Shown: piece after piece, positions 8,338 through 17,922 of the stretch
How the letters are laid out: the number at the start of each line of letters is the position of its first letter
How positions within the stretch are numbered: position 1 is the stretch's first letter
DNA from: Sphingomonas pruni NBRC 15498
GTDB lineage: Bacteria > Pseudomonadota > Alphaproteobacteria > Sphingomonadales > Sphingomonadaceae
Length of the DNA: 59,696 nucleotides
NCBI RefSeq assembly: GCF_001598455.1
Contig: NZ_BCYZ01000022.1
Coordinates: forward strand, 1-59,696
Direction: 5' to 3'
The notes under the pieces: generated by a model
Seen by the model: the letters and a program-made list of their open reading frames with translations, nothing else
Databases searched by the model: none
What the model was told of the DNA's origin: nothing
Program-made: the position numbers and the translations under genes

Positions 8338-10080
8338 TCAACGCACGCGCCAGACCTTTGCCGGGGAGCCCGGCAATGCGACCGGCGTCAGCCAAGCCGG
8401 CGTGCGGCCGGCATCGAGACCTGCCAGAAACCCGGAGGGCGCTTCGCTTTCGTAGATCATGATCTCGGGCAGCCCCGGGCAGAACGCGACATAGTCGATC
8501 CGCCGCCTGAGGACGATGGCATGGGCCTGCGCCTCGGTTCCGACAAACGCCGCGATCACATCATGCATCGCGGTCGCGCCGCGATGATGCCCGCTCGCGA
8601 CGGCATCGTGCGGCGTTAACAGCAGGATCGCAGGCGAAATATCGAGCGGCGCGAGCACGTTGCCGGGCGGCAGTGCATGGAGCGCCTGCATGTCACTGGC
8701 GTCGAGGCAGCCCATTGCCCGATGGACTGTCGCGACGCGCGGGTCGGGTGCCAATGCTCGCAACGTAGCGCCGAAAACCGCGCCCGGCGCTGCCGCGGCG
8801 AGCACGCATGACGTCGCCAAAATCCGTTTGGGCAGGTTGTCGATGGTCCGGGCCCGCAGAAGCAGGGGATGAAGCAAGCGCATCGCGCCCACGATTGCCA
8901 GCAGATTGGCGACCCCGCCGGCACGCTGGACGACAATCGCCGCTGCGGTCGCCGCCGCCAGCAGGAACGTCAAGGTGATCCAGCGCGTGCGCGCTTCGCC
9001 CGCGCTTTTCCTCACCGCAAAGGCGGCACCGGCCAACCCAAGCAGCGGAAGGGCGATGGTGTCGGCGATCACGGACGGCGCCTGGTCCCAGAGCGGCAGG
9101 CCTTCCGCCACGTTCATGTACCAGAAGTGATGAACCAGCGGATCGAGCTGACCGAACGGGCCCGCCGCACATTGCGGCGCGAGCAACGGGAGCGGTACGA
9201 GCGCAGCCACGCCGACGCCCGCCAGTCCGATCAGACGACCGATGATCGTCCGGATCGGCAGCGCCGTCAGGACGATCGTGCCTGCCGCCGCGACAACGAG
9301 CATCGCCAGATAGACGGGCGACACTGCGTCGCATGGCGACACCCGCCAGGCGGCCACCGGATGCAATACCAGGAAGATGAGGACGGCGCCCGAAGCGGTG
9401 CCGGCCACCGTCGCCGTCAACAGCGCGCGGTTGGCGGGCGCCACTGCCCATTTGAGCGAGACCAGCGCCAGGATCGCCGCGATCATCGGCAAGCCTTCGA
9501 GCGAGATCGACAGCCAGATCGCAATCGCCGTTCCGGCCAGCAGGCCAGCCTTCCTGGTCGGCGCGCCGACCAACGCATAAGCCGCGAGCAAGGCAGTCGC
9601 CATCTGCCAGCCGTGATGGTCGATCCGCATCGGCCGAAGCTGATGGAGGACTTCCACGCCCAGGGGTACGATGCACGCCGCCATCAGCGCCGCGCCGTCG
9701 TTTGCCAGCAGCCGCCGGGCGAGCGCCGCCACCAAGGCCATCACTACGCCGAGCGTCAGCAGCGGTACGGCGACCAAGGCGACATGTTCGGCGGCGAGCT
9801 GGCCGAGCAACGGCCGCAGCGCCAGGATTACCGCTGCGATGGGAAGATCGACCACGCGCGACCAGTGCATCGGCACGCCGGCCGGGATGTTGAGACGATG
9901 CTGGGTCAGATCGAACCAGCTCTGCCCCGCCAGCCAGTCGCGCACCTGCAGCAGCCGCATCTGATCGTCGGGATCGGGAAAGCGCCATGCGACGATTGCG
10001 CTCCAGGCAATCACGACGAGGAGGATCGACGTTATCGCCCAGATCGCTGCGACCGACAGCCAGAAGCGCCGTTTGGTCAT
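8338..10080 (-). CDS. STT3/PglB-like GT-C membrane protein
   Basis: A 580-residue protein with 11-13 predicted helices and a C-terminal extramembrane domain. The first loop has F-P-D-P-D-D-Q-M-R (D-x-D-D), followed by I-P-A-G-V-P-M-H-W-S-R-V-V-D-L-P, and the next loop has M-R-I-D-H-H-G-W-Q. These acidic and DHH motifs are those of oligosaccharyltransferase-type GT-C enzymes that use polyprenyl-linked sugars. Homologues in sphingomonads are often labelled AcrB/AcrD/AcrF family, which the sequence does not support. The start overlaps the gtrA-like stop as ATGA. Confidence 0.72.
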   Translation of the reverse strand: MTKRRFWLSVAAIWAITSILLVVIAWSAIVAWRFPDPDDQMRLLQVRDWLAGQSWFDLTQHRLNIPAGVPMHWSRVVDLPIAAVILALRPLLGQLAAEHVALVAVPLLTLGVVMALVAALARRLLANDGAALMAACIVPLGVEVLHQLRPMRIDHHGWQMATALLAAYALVGAPTRKAGLLAGTAIAIWLSISLEGLPMIAAILALVSLKWAVAPANRALLTATVAGTASGAVLIFLVLHPVAAWRVSPCDAVSPVYLAMLVVAAAGTIVLTALPIRTIIGRLIGLAGVGVAALVPLPLLAPQCAAGPFGQLDPLVHHFWYMNVAEGLPLWDQAPSVIADTIALPLLGLAGAAFAVRKSAGEARTRWITLTFLLAAATAAAIVVQRAGGVANLLAIVGAMRLLHPLLLRARTIDNLPKRILATSCVLAAAAPGAVFGATLRALAPDPRVATVHRAMGCLDASDMQALHALPPGNVLAPLDISPAILLLTPHDAVASGHHRGATAMHDVIAAFVGTEAQAHAIVLRRRIDYVAFCPGLPEIMIYESEAPSGFLAGLDAGRTPAWLTPVALPGSPAKVWRVR

Positions 10081-10481
10081 GCGAAGACGATTTTCGCCCG
10101 CAAGAGATACGTGGCCTGGAAGCTCGCTGCGACGGCGACCAGTTTGGCCAGTCGGGCGTCGATGCCGAATTGGACCGCAAGGCTGACAATCGCGACCGTG
10201 ATCAACAGCCCGGCAAAGGCCGAGAGCAGGAACAGCGCCTGTTGCCGGGCGCGGTCGATGCCGATGTCGCGCAGCTCACCGGCGAACACCAGCCGGCTCG
10301 ATATCAGCCAATGGACCAGAATGCCCGCACTGTAGCTGAGCGCCGACAGCAGCGCGATCGGCATGCCAGTGGCCCGTAGCGCCAGGAACAGCGAGAAATC
10401 GACGGCGAGCGCGAGCACGCTCGCGGCGAGATAGCGCAAATAGGTCGCTCGCCACAGCAAGGCCATGACGCGATTCATCAT
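10077..10481 (-). CDS. GtrA-family membrane protein
   Basis: A 134-residue protein with four hydrophobic helices in the GtrA pattern: R-Y-L-A-A-S at the start, a central S-Y-S-A-G-I-L-V-H-W segment, and a last helix ending in Y-L-L-R-A-K-I-V-F. GtrA proteins are thought to help move polyprenyl-phosphate sugars across the inner membrane. It overlaps its neighbours by ATGA at both ends. A DPM1-like GT2 transferase, the common partner of GtrA, is not in the window. Confidence 0.85.
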   Translation of the reverse strand: MMNRVMALLWRATYLRYLAASVLALAVDFSLFLALRATGMPIALLSALSYSAGILVHWLISSRLVFAGELRDIGIDRARQQALFLLSAFAGLLITVAIVSLAVQFGIDARLAKLVAVAASFQATYLLRAKIVFA

Positions 10482-11986
10482 GCGACTTGCAGGCGCGCCG
10501 GGACGAGGCGCTCAGAGGCCAACGCGGCGCGCTCGCCCTCATTGCCGCTCTCGTGATATTCGGCGTCCTCGTTGACCGCCCAGATATCGTAGATCCGCTC
10601 GCCCGCCTGGATGTTGCGGACGGTGAGCATCGCGGTCATCATCGCGTGATCCTGATTGTTGTAGCGATGCATGCCGTTGCGGCCGACCAGGTGGAGCGTC
10701 GGATAGCGCGCCTCGAGCTCGCCGCGCATTTCCTCGACATTCGTCCGGTAGGCGTCGTCATAGACGGGATAGGCCTTTTCCTGCCGCACGACGCGCCCGC
10801 CGACGACAGTGGCCGGATCCGCCAGCCCCAAAGTCGCGAGTTCCTTCGTCGCCTGCGCGACGAGATCGTCGTCCGACGCCGACCACAGGCCATCGCCTTC
10901 GAAACAGAAATATTCGAGGCCGACACAGGCAAGCGCTTCGTCGGGCACCATTTCGGGCGACCAGCTGCGGAAGTTCTGGACGCGGCCGACCTTCACGCGC
11001 GGATCGTGGATATAGATCCAATTGTCGGGGAACAAATCGTCCGACCGGATCATCAGCGCCACGGTCAGGAAGTCGCGATAATTGAGGTCGAGGGCATTGG
11101 GCAGCGTCGCCGGCAACGGATGAATCCGTCCGGCCAGCTCGCGCATCGGCGCGGACGAGATGACATGGCCGGCATTGATCGTCAGCATCTCGTCGCCGCG
11201 GCGCGCGGCGACTCGCCAGCGCCCCGTCGCCTGGTCCTGACTGATCTGATGCAGCGCGGTGCCCATCAGCACGCGGTTGCCGCCGGCGATCACCTTGTCG
11301 CGCGCCGCATCCCACATCATACCCGGCCCCTGGCGCGGATAGCGGAAGGTTTCGAGCAATGTCTTGACCGCCATGCCGTCGTTGCGCCGCCTGTTGAGCC
11401 CGAGTGAGCGCTTGAGGCCGTCGATCACAGCGCCGCCCAGGCTCAATCCCTTGATGCGCTGCGCGGCCCAGTCCGCCGACATTTCGTCGCACGGCATGCC
11501 CCAAACCTTTTCCGTGTAGGTCTTGAAGAAGATCGAATAGAGTTTGTGGCCGAACTGGTTGACCACCCATTGTTCGAACGAGCGCGGATCCCTGGTCGGA
11601 AACGCCTTGACCTTGGCATAGCTCAGCATGCACATCGCCGAGCGCCAGATGCCGAGGTTCATCAGCGCCTCGAACCCGCGCAAGGGATAGCTGTAGAATT
11701 TGCCCTCATAATAGATGCGGCTCATCCGCGGGCGTTCGATGAAGTCGTCGGGCAGGATCTCGTTCCAGAGATCGACTACCTCTTTCGATTTCGAGAAGAA
11801 GCGGTGGCCGCCGATATCGAACCGGAAGCCGTCATGCTCGACGGTCCGGCTGATTCCGCCGACATAGACCGGATCCTTCTCGATCACGGTGACCGAATAG
11901 CCGAGCTTGGTGAGCTGATACGCAGCGGTCAGGCCCGCTGGGCCGGCGCCGATGATCGCGACATCGACTGCCTGGTCGTCCCGCAT
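10478..11986 (-). CDS. FAD-dependent oxidoreductase resembling UDP-galactopyranose mutase / amine oxidase
   Basis: A 502-residue protein with a Rossmann dinucleotide site at residues 10-15 (G-A-G-P-A-G), the E-K-D adenosine acid, and G-G-I-S-R-T followed by D-I-G-G-H-R-F-F-S-K, the pattern of bacterial NAD(P)-binding proteins related to UDP-galactopyranose mutase and protoporphyrinogen oxidase. The end has H-R-Y-N-N-Q-D-H-A-M-M-T-A, the FAD-contacting C-terminal motif. It heads the four-gene membrane-glycan operon and is coupled to gtrA by ATGA. A sugar-nucleotide or lipid-linked sugar substrate is inferred from context. Confidence 0.8.
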   Translation of the reverse strand: MRDDQAVDVAIIGAGPAGLTAAYQLTKLGYSVTVIEKDPVYVGGISRTVEHDGFRFDIGGHRFFSKSKEVVDLWNEILPDDFIERPRMSRIYYEGKFYSYPLRGFEALMNLGIWRSAMCMLSYAKVKAFPTRDPRSFEQWVVNQFGHKLYSIFFKTYTEKVWGMPCDEMSADWAAQRIKGLSLGGAVIDGLKRSLGLNRRRNDGMAVKTLLETFRYPRQGPGMMWDAARDKVIAGGNRVLMGTALHQISQDQATGRWRVAARRGDEMLTINAGHVISSAPMRELAGRIHPLPATLPNALDLNYRDFLTVALMIRSDDLFPDNWIYIHDPRVKVGRVQNFRSWSPEMVPDEALACVGLEYFCFEGDGLWSASDDDLVAQATKELATLGLADPATVVGGRVVRQEKAYPVYDDAYRTNVEEMRGELEARYPTLHLVGRNGMHRYNNQDHAMMTAMLTVRNIQAGERIYDIWAVNEDAEYHESGNEGERAALASERLVPARLQVA

Positions 11987-12135
11987 GTCTACTTTCCCCC
12001 GAACCGCGATGGTCGGGAGAGCCTTGGCGGGAAAGTGGTTAACGGAGCCCTAAGGCGCGCTTGGGGATGAGCGGAATCGGACCATTCCTGCTCGGCCAAG
12101 CTAGCAAGACACGCGGACGGGCACCTATAGCCGTC

Positions 12136-12155
12136 ATCCCAGCGAAAGCTGGGAT
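12136..12155. repeat. Extragenic palindrome (ATCCCAGC type)
   Basis: ATCCCAGC-gaaa-GCTGGGAT, 14 bp from the argG stop. The same sequence recurs at 27683-27754 and, as variants, at 54073-54153. Confidence 0.75.
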
Positions 12156-12168
12156 CACGGACGTTGGC

Positions 12169-13386
12169 TCAGCGGTCGCGCCGTCCCAACAATCGCAACC
12201 GCAACGCGTTCAGCTTGATGAAGCCGGCGGCGTCGCGCTGGTCATAGGCACCCTGATCGTCCTCGAAGGTGACGACCTTCTCGCTGTAGAGCGAATAAGG
12301 CGACTTGCGGCCGACCACGTACACGCCGCCCTTGTAGAGCTTGAGGCGAACGGTACCGCTGACCTTTTCCTGGCTGTGATCGATCGCCGCCTGGAGCATC
12401 TCGCGCTCGGGCGAGAACCAGAAGCCGTTGTAGATCAACTCGGCATAGCGCACCGCGAGTTCCTCCTTGAGGTGCGCGGCGCCGCGGTCGAGCGTCAATT
12501 GTTCGATGCCGCGATGCGCGAGGTGATAGATCGTGCCGCCCGGCGTCTCGTACATGCCGCGCGACTTCATCCCGACGAAGCGGTTCTCGACCAGGTCGAG
12601 CCGGCCGATGCCATGGCGCTTGCCGAGCTCATTGAGCTTGGTCAGCAAGGTCGCGGGGGACATCCCTTCGCCGTTCAGTGCCACGCCGTCGCCGCCCTCG
12701 AAATCGATCGTGATGAATTCCGGCGTGTTGGGCGCGTCCTCCGGATTGTCGGTGCGCGAATAGACGTAATCGGGCACTTCTTCCCACGGATCCTCGAGCA
12801 CCTTGCCCTCGGACGAGGTGTGCAGGAGGTTGGCGTCGGTCGAGAACGGCGCCTCGCCGCGTTTGTCCTTCGATACCGGGATCTGGTGCTGTTCGGCGAA
12901 TTCGATCAGCTTGGTGCGGCTGGTCAAATCCCATTCGCGCCACGGCGCGATCACCTTGATGTCGGGCGCGAGCGCGTAATAGCCGAGCTCGAAGCGGACC
13001 TGGTCGTTGCCCTTGCCGGTCGCGCCATGACTGACCGCGTCGGCATTGACGAGCTTCGCGATCTCGATCTGGCGCTTGGCGATCAGCGGCCGCGCGATCG
13101 ACGTGCCGAGCAGGTACAGTCCCTCATAAAGCGCGTTGCCGCGCATCATCGGGAAGACGTAATCCTTGACGAATTCCTCGCGTAGATCGTCGATGAAGAT
13201 GTGCTCGGGCTTCACCCCCGCCATCTCGGCCTTCTTGCGCGCCGGCTCGAGCTCCTCGCCCTGGCCGAGATCGGCGGTGAAGGTCACGACTTCGCATTGA
13301 TAGGTCTGCTGAAGCCATTTTAGGATGACGCTGGTGTCGAGGCCGCCCGAATAGGCAAGCACGACGCGATTGATCTTTTCCGACAT
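12169..13386 (-). CDS. argG: Argininosuccinate synthase
   Basis: A 405-residue enzyme that joins citrulline and aspartate with ATP in arginine synthesis. The N-terminal nucleotide site A-Y-S-G-G-L-D-T-S lies at residues 10-18, followed by the citrulline- and aspartate-binding region around [12 protein letters not shown], and the C-terminal helix that completes the tetramer. Length is typical. The start is set by the conserved [13 protein letters not shown]; longer in-frame extensions are not conserved. It stands alone between the glycan operon and a MATE gene. Confidence 0.97.
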   Translation of the reverse strand: MSEKINRVVLAYSGGLDTSVILKWLQQTYQCEVVTFTADLGQGEELEPARKKAEMAGVKPEHIFIDDLREEFVKDYVFPMMRGNALYEGLYLLGTSIARPLIAKRQIEIAKLVNADAVSHGATGKGNDQVRFELGYYALAPDIKVIAPWREWDLTSRTKLIEFAEQHQIPVSKDKRGEAPFSTDANLLHTSSEGKVLEDPWEEVPDYVYSRTDNPEDAPNTPEFITIDFEGGDGVALNGEGMSPATLLTKLNELGKRHGIGRLDLVENRFVGMKSRGMYETPGGTIYHLAHRGIEQLTLDRGAAHLKEELAVRYAELIYNGFWFSPEREMLQAAIDHSQEKVSGTVRLKLYKGGVYVVGRKSPYSLYSEKVVTFEDDQGAYDQRDAAGFIKLNALRLRLLGRRDR

Positions 13387-13426
13387 GGCGGCTCCGCAAA
13401 CTGGAAGGGGGATTTGCGATGCGCCT

Positions 13427-14782
13427 CTAGGTTCCGGGGGACGGTTCCGCAAGCGGTGGGGGCGTTCCCACGTCCTTGAGCAGCCCCGGCCACCACAAAG
13501 CGAGCGCGCCGGCGCGATAGACATAGCTCAAGGTGAGCGCGATCCACACGCCTAGCGCGCCCCAGGGGCGCATCGCCAGGTCAGTCGCGATGTACAGGAC
13601 GGTCGACAGGATCGCGGCGTTTCTCAGTGCCTTGCCGCGCGTCGCGCCGATGAAGATGCCATCGAGCAGCCACGCCGGCGCGCCGATCAGCGGCTGCAGC
13701 GCGGCGAACGGCGCGAGCGCCAGCGCGTGTTGCTGGACCTGCGGGTTGCTGGTCATCAGCTCGACCAGGAAGCGGCCGCCGAACGCGATCGCCGCGACGA
13801 ACACCAGCCCGCTGGCGAACGAGAATTCCCCGGTCAACCGGATCGCGCGGAGGAAATCGTCGCGCGACCTCGCCCCGATCGCCTGTCCGACGCGCGATTC
13901 GGCGGTGAAGGCGAAACCGTCGAGCACATACGCGGCGAGGCCGACAAATTGCGACAGGACATGATTGGCGCCGAGCTGGACCGGGCCCAGCCGCGCGCCG
14001 GCATTGGCGAACCAGCCGAACAGGATCAGCAACGCGACGGTGCGGACCATGATGTCGGCATTGACCCCGAACAGCCGCCTGAGCGCCGCCGGGTCGAACG
14101 CGCGGACGACCTCGGCACGGACAGCCGCGCGGCCGTCGCGGCCCAGCACGAAGCCCGCAATGCCCAGCCCCGTCGCCAGCGCGATCCATTCGGCGCTCGA
14201 CGTGCCGAAGCCGACGCCGCGCGCGCCCCAGCCGAAATGCCAGACGAAGATCAGATCGAGCGTGATATTGGCGGTGTTCATCACGATCTGCAGAAGCAGC
14301 GCCGCCCGCGTCCGTCCGAGTCCGAGCAGCCAGCCGTTGATCGCGAAGCCGGCGAGCGCGGCCGGCGCGCCGAACAGGCGCGCGGCGACGAAGCCCTCCG
14401 CCACGTGGTCGAGCTCACCCGAGCCTGCGAAGATGCGAAAAGCGAGTGGGACGATCGCCGCCTGGAGCGCGAGCAGCACTGACCCGAGTCCGACGCCTAA
14501 CGCGATCCCGCGGACGAGCAGCGCGCGTACCTCCCGCCCGTCCTTCGCACCCTCGGCCTGCGCGGTCAGGCCGGTCATTCCCATCCGCAGGAAGCCGAAG
14601 GTCCAGAACAGGAAGGTGACGACGAAACTGCCAAGCGCGACTGCCGCCAGCGCAACCGCATCGCCGGTGCGCCCGATCACCGCTGTATCGACCAGCCCGA
14701 CCAACGGCACGGTGATCTGCCCGATCATGATCGGCCAGGCCTGCGCGACAATCGAACGGCGAGTGATCGCGGAGGCGGTCAT
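13427..14782 (-). CDS. MATE-family efflux transporter (DinF-like)
   Basis: A 451-residue protein with twelve predicted helices in two related halves, as in multidrug and toxic-compound extruders. The start of helix 1-2 reads [22 protein letters not shown], typical of the DinF branch. It should exchange sodium or protons for cationic substrates; the substrate is unknown. ATG at 14782 is preferred over an upstream ATG that would add a non-hydrophobic dozen residues. Confidence 0.9.
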   Translation of the reverse strand: MTASAITRRSIVAQAWPIMIGQITVPLVGLVDTAVIGRTGDAVALAAVALGSFVVTFLFWTFGFLRMGMTGLTAQAEGAKDGREVRALLVRGIALGVGLGSVLLALQAAIVPLAFRIFAGSGELDHVAEGFVAARLFGAPAALAGFAINGWLLGLGRTRAALLLQIVMNTANITLDLIFVWHFGWGARGVGFGTSSAEWIALATGLGIAGFVLGRDGRAAVRAEVVRAFDPAALRRLFGVNADIMVRTVALLILFGWFANAGARLGPVQLGANHVLSQFVGLAAYVLDGFAFTAESRVGQAIGARSRDDFLRAIRLTGEFSFASGLVFVAAIAFGGRFLVELMTSNPQVQQHALALAPFAALQPLIGAPAWLLDGIFIGATRGKALRNAAILSTVLYIATDLAMRPWGALGVWIALTLSYVYRAGALALWWPGLLKDVGTPPPLAEPSPGT

Positions 14783-14890
14783 GGGCGTGGACCTAATCGG
14801 CGGTGTGGCCCGCGTCACGCCGAGATTAAGCTATTGATGGGTTTTCGTGGCGTCAGGCGGATCAGCAACCGCCGGGGCGACAATCCAGCC

Positions 14891-15355
14891 CTACGGCTTA
14901 GCCCCGATCTCGCTCACTGACCCGGCGAATTCCTCGAAATCCTTGGCCTCGGTGAAGTCCTTATAGACGCTGGCGAAGCGGATATAGGCGACCGAATCGA
15001 GCCCTTTGAGCCCTTCCATCACCATCTGGCCGATCTGCTGTGCGCGGATTTCGGGATCGCCGCTGGTTTCGAGCTGGCGCTGGATGCCCGATACCAGTTT
15101 CTCGATCCGCACCGGATCGATCGGGCGCTTGCGCGTCGCGACCGAAATCGAGCGCATCAATTTCTCGCGGTCGAACGGCTCTCGCCGATCGTCGCTCTTG
15201 AGCACCACCAGATCGCGCAGCTGGATGCGCTCGAAGGTCGTGAAGCGCGCCGCACAACCTTCGCATTGCCGTCGCCGGCGGATCGCCGCGCCATCCTCGG
15301 TCGGACGCGAATCCTTGACCTGGCTATCTTCATGGCCGCAAAAGGGGCAACGCAA
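14891..15355 (-). CDS. nrdR: Transcriptional repressor NrdR
   Basis: A 154-residue repressor of ribonucleotide reductase genes. The zinc ribbon is seen as C-P-F-C at residues 3-6 and C-E-G-C at 31-34, followed by an ATP-cone domain with [12 protein letters not shown] and the K-R-P-I-D segment. The ATP cone senses the dATP/ATP ratio. It is the last gene of the rpiB-glyA unit, the standard place for nrdR in alphaproteobacteria. No nrd operon is in the window. Confidence 0.96.
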   Translation of the reverse strand: MRCPFCGHEDSQVKDSRPTEDGAAIRRRRQCEGCAARFTTFERIQLRDLVVLKSDDRREPFDREKLMRSISVATRKRPIDPVRIEKLVSGIQRQLETSGDPEIRAQQIGQMVMEGLKGLDSVAYIRFASVYKDFTEAKDFEEFAGSVSEIGAKP

Positions 15356-15361
15356 GGCGGA

Positions 15362-15571
15362 TCAGTCTTTCGTCAATCGGTCGAGCGCGGCGGCGCCGGC
15401 ACCGATCACCGCCCCGCCAATCACACCGATGCCCGCGACCGGCAGCGAGACGATCGCCCCCAGCACCGCGCCGCGCTTCATCGCACCGCCGACACCCGAT
15501 TCGGGCTCGCCGGCGCGTGAGCGCTGGAGAGCGGCGCGTGCCGCCGCAAGCGTTTGGTCCGAAGAACTCAT
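15362..15571 (-). CDS. Small glycine-rich membrane-associated protein
   Basis: A 69-residue protein: a charged N-terminal half with A-A-A-R-A-A-L-Q-R-S and a C-terminal hydrophobic glycine-zipper stretch ending G-G-A-V-I-G-A-G-A-A-A-L-D-R-L. The tail is clearly related to the tail of the next gene upstream (T-G-A-V-I-G-A-G-I-M-A-Y-N-R-F), so the two are probably paralogues, one without the zinc ribbon. Both sit between glyA and nrdR. Function unknown. Confidence 0.6.
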   Translation of the reverse strand: MSSSDQTLAAARAALQRSRAGEPESGVGGAMKRGAVLGAIVSLPVAGIGVIGGAVIGAGAAALDRLTKD

Positions 15572-15581
15572 CCAAGTCCCT

Positions 15582-15896
15582 TTATTTGGCGAACCGATTA
15601 TACGCCATGATCCCGGCGCCGATCACTGCGCCCGTCACCATCGAGATCGGCAATACGATCGCCGCCACCGCGCCTACCGCCGCCGCGCCTGCGATCTTCT
15701 GCGCATCCTCGTTCTTCATCAGGTCGCGGGCGGTCTTCTCCGCCTCCGCGGCGCTGTTCATCACAAAGGCCTTGGCCTCTTCGTAAGTCGTCGAACCGTC
15801 GCCGGTCGCCACGCCGCAGGCCGGGCAGAACTTCGCACCATCGGGCAGCGCCGCGTCGCAATGCGCGCACATCCGCTTCAGATTGTCTTCACTCAT
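15582..15896 (-). CDS. Zinc-ribbon protein with glycine-rich hydrophobic tail
   Basis: A 104-residue protein with an N-terminal zinc ribbon (C-A-H-C at residues 10-13 and C-P-A-C at 25-28), a charged helical middle (about 35-65) and a hydrophobic glycine-zipper tail (about 68-98) that could insert into or associate with the membrane. It starts 3 bp after glyA and is followed 10 bp later by a paralogue of its tail. I do not recognise a function. Confidence 0.72.
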   Translation of the reverse strand: MSEDNLKRMCAHCDAALPDGAKFCPACGVATGDGSTTYEEAKAFVMNSAAEAEKTARDLMKNEDAQKIAGAAAVGAVAAIVLPISMVTGAVIGAGIMAYNRFAK

Positions 15897-15899
15897 AAC

Positions 15900-17213
15900 T
15901 CAGGTCTCCGGATAGATCGGGAACCGGTGACATAGTGCATTAACACGCTCACGCACAGCCATTTCGACTTGCGCATCGCCCTGCTCGCCATTTTTGGCCA
16001 ATCCGTCGAGCACGTCGGCGACCATATTGCCGATCTCGCGGAACTCGGCGGGACCGAATCCGCGCGTGGTGCCGGCGGGCGATCCGACCCGGATGCCGCT
16101 GGTCTTGACCGGGGGCAGCGGATCGTTGGGGATGCCGTTCTTGTTGCAGGTGATGCCCGCGCGCTCGAGCGCTTCGTCGGCATCCTTGCCGGTAACGCCC
16201 AGTGGCGTGAGGTCGATCAACGCGAGATGCGTGTCGGTGCCGCCCGACACGACCGCCGCGCCGCGCTCGGCCAGGGTCGCCGCCAACACCTTGGCATTCT
16301 CGATGATCGCCGCGGCATAGAGTTTGAAGTCGGGACGCAGCGCCTCGCCGAACGCCACCGCCTTGGCGGCGATGACGTGCATCAGCGGGCCGCCCTGCAG
16401 CCCGGGGAACACCGCCGAATTGATCTTCTTGGCGATCGCCTCGTCATTGGTGAACACGGCGCCACCGCGCGGGCCGCGCAAGGTCTTGTGCGTCGTGGTG
16501 GTAACGACATGGGCATGGCCGAACGGGGTCGGGTGGACCCCGCCCGCGACCAGCCCGGCGAAATGCGCCATGTCGACCATGAAGATGGCGCCCACTTCGT
16601 CGGCGATCGCGCGAAACTTGGCGAAGTCGATCTGGCGCGGATAAGCCGAACCACCTGCGATGATCAGCCTGGGTTTATGCTCGCGCGCCTTGGCCGCGAC
16701 TTCGTCGAAATCGATCAAATGCGTGGTCGGGTCGACGCCATATTGCACCGCGTTGAACCACTTGCCCGACATTGCCGCCTTGGCGCCGTGGGTCAGATGG
16801 CCGCCCGAATCGAGGCTGAGACCCATGATCGTCTCGCCCGGCTTGACCAAAGCGAGCATCACCGCGCCATTGGCCTGCGCGCCCGAATGCGGCTGGACGT
16901 TGGCGAATTCGCAGCCGAACAATTCCTTCGCGCGGTCGATCGCCAGCTGCTCGACCTCGTCCGACGGGTGGCAGCCCTGGTAATAGCGCTTGCCCGGATA
17001 ACCTTCGGCATATTTGTTGGTGAACACCGATCCCTGCGCCTCGAGCACTGCCTTGGAGACGATATTCTCCGACGCGATCAGCTCGATCTGGTCCTGCTCG
17101 CGCGCGAGTTCGTGGCGGACACCGGCGAACACCGCCGGATCGGCCTCGGCCAGGCCGCGAGTGAAATAGCCGTCAGGCTGGACGTCGTGGAGCGTGCTGG
17201 GATTGGTGCTCAT
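15900..17213 (-). CDS. glyA: Serine hydroxymethyltransferase
   Basis: A 437-residue PLP enzyme that interconverts serine and glycine and supplies methylene-tetrahydrofolate. Visible landmarks are the [21 protein letters not shown]-terminal region, the [12 protein letters not shown] substrate site and the PLP lysine in [13 protein letters not shown]. Length is normal. It begins 3 bp after the rpiB stop and runs into the zinc-ribbon gene, so rpiB, glyA, two small genes and nrdR form one unit. Confidence 0.97.
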   Translation of the reverse strand: MSTNPSTLHDVQPDGYFTRGLAEADPAVFAGVRHELAREQDQIELIASENIVSKAVLEAQGSVFTNKYAEGYPGKRYYQGCHPSDEVEQLAIDRAKELFGCEFANVQPHSGAQANGAVMLALVKPGETIMGLSLDSGGHLTHGAKAAMSGKWFNAVQYGVDPTTHLIDFDEVAAKAREHKPRLIIAGGSAYPRQIDFAKFRAIADEVGAIFMVDMAHFAGLVAGGVHPTPFGHAHVVTTTTHKTLRGPRGGAVFTNDEAIAKKINSAVFPGLQGGPLMHVIAAKAVAFGEALRPDFKLYAAAIIENAKVLAATLAERGAAVVSGGTDTHLALIDLTPLGVTGKDADEALERAGITCNKNGIPNDPLPPVKTSGIRVGSPAGTTRGFGPAEFREIGNMVADVLDGLAKNGEQGDAQVEMAVRERVNALCHRFPIYPET

Positions 17214-17216
17214 CGG

Positions 17217-17666
17217 TCAGGCTTTCGTTGAATTGACTGGGCTGCCGAGCTTGTCGACCCGGTGCTGGTGGCGGCCCCCGGCAAAGGGAGTGGTGAGAAA
17301 GGCTTCGAGACAGGCGATCGCCATCGCCTCGCCGGTCAGCCGTGCGCCCATCGCGACGACATTGGCATCGTTATGCTCGCGCGCCAGCGCGGCGGACAAA
17401 GGCTCCGAGACGAGCGCGCAGCGAACTTTCGGATTGCGATTGACCGCGATCGAGATGCCGATGCCCGACCCGCAAAGGGCGACGCCGCGATCCGCCGCGT
17501 CCGACGCCACCGCGTCGGCCAGCTTGTAGCCATAATCGGGATAATCGACGCTCGCGCCGTCGTGCGGCCCCAGATCGTCGACCTCATGCCCGGCCGCACG
17601 CAACCATTCCGCAAGCGTCGCCTTGAGGGCGATGGCGGCATGATCGGACGCGATGGCGATGCGCAT
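17217..17666 (-). CDS. rpiB: Ribose-5-phosphate isomerase B
   Basis: A 149-residue LacA/RpiB sugar isomerase that interconverts ribose 5-phosphate and ribulose 5-phosphate. The phosphate and catalytic regions are clear: I-A-S-D-H-A-A near residue 5, D-Y-P-D-Y near 44, the catalytic Cys in L-C-G-S-G-I-G-I-S-I-A near 65 and the H-N-D-A-N-V segment near 99. It heads the glyA-nrdR operon and diverges from btaA across 256 bp. Confidence 0.95.
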   Translation of the reverse strand: MRIAIASDHAAIALKATLAEWLRAAGHEVDDLGPHDGASVDYPDYGYKLADAVASDAADRGVALCGSGIGISIAVNRNPKVRCALVSEPLSAALAREHNDANVVAMGARLTGEAMAIACLEAFLTTPFAGGRHQHRVDKLGSPVNSTKA

Positions 17667-17831
17667 GAACTGGGCGCGGGTCCTTAGAGCTGTCGTGTGG
17701 GACGCCCTTACCGAGCCTCGGCGCGTTACGCTACCCCGAGCTTGGGTTTTATCTCGAGCCAGCCGCGCGTCGGCAACGGGGCCCAGCCCGGCCGGCGGGG
17801 CAATGACCCCGTGACCAGCTCATTCCGTCGC

Positions 17832-17871
17832 GAGTCGTGCGGGCGTCATCGAAACGTCACCGGATTGCCGT
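17832..17871 (+). promoter_or_regulatory. Probable Pho box: direct repeats with 11-bp period upstream of btaA
   Basis: Repeat units GAGTCGT (17832), GCGTCAT (17843), ACGTCAC (17854) and a weaker TTGCCGT (17865) recur every 11 bp, with 4-bp spacers. The two central units match the GTCAY core and spacing of alphaproteobacterial PhoB sites (7-bp repeats separated by 4 bp). The box ends about 50 bp before the btaA start. Confidence 0.6.
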
Positions 17872-17922
17872 AGCGCGAAAAGGCCGGGCGCGGTAAAGCA
17901 GCGCACCTCAGGGACACTTCGC

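Noticed and set aside
8869..10335. Plus-strand open frame of 488 codons
   Set aside because: Antisense shadow of the STT3-like and GtrA genes, with the same charged low-complexity composition.
12035..12052. CtrA-like site TTAG-N7-TTAA upstream of the FAD oxidoreductase
   Set aside because: One core mismatch and a single occurrence; such matches are expected by chance in a window of this size.
15969..17231. Plus-strand open frame of 420 codons
   Set aside because: Antisense shadow of glyA.
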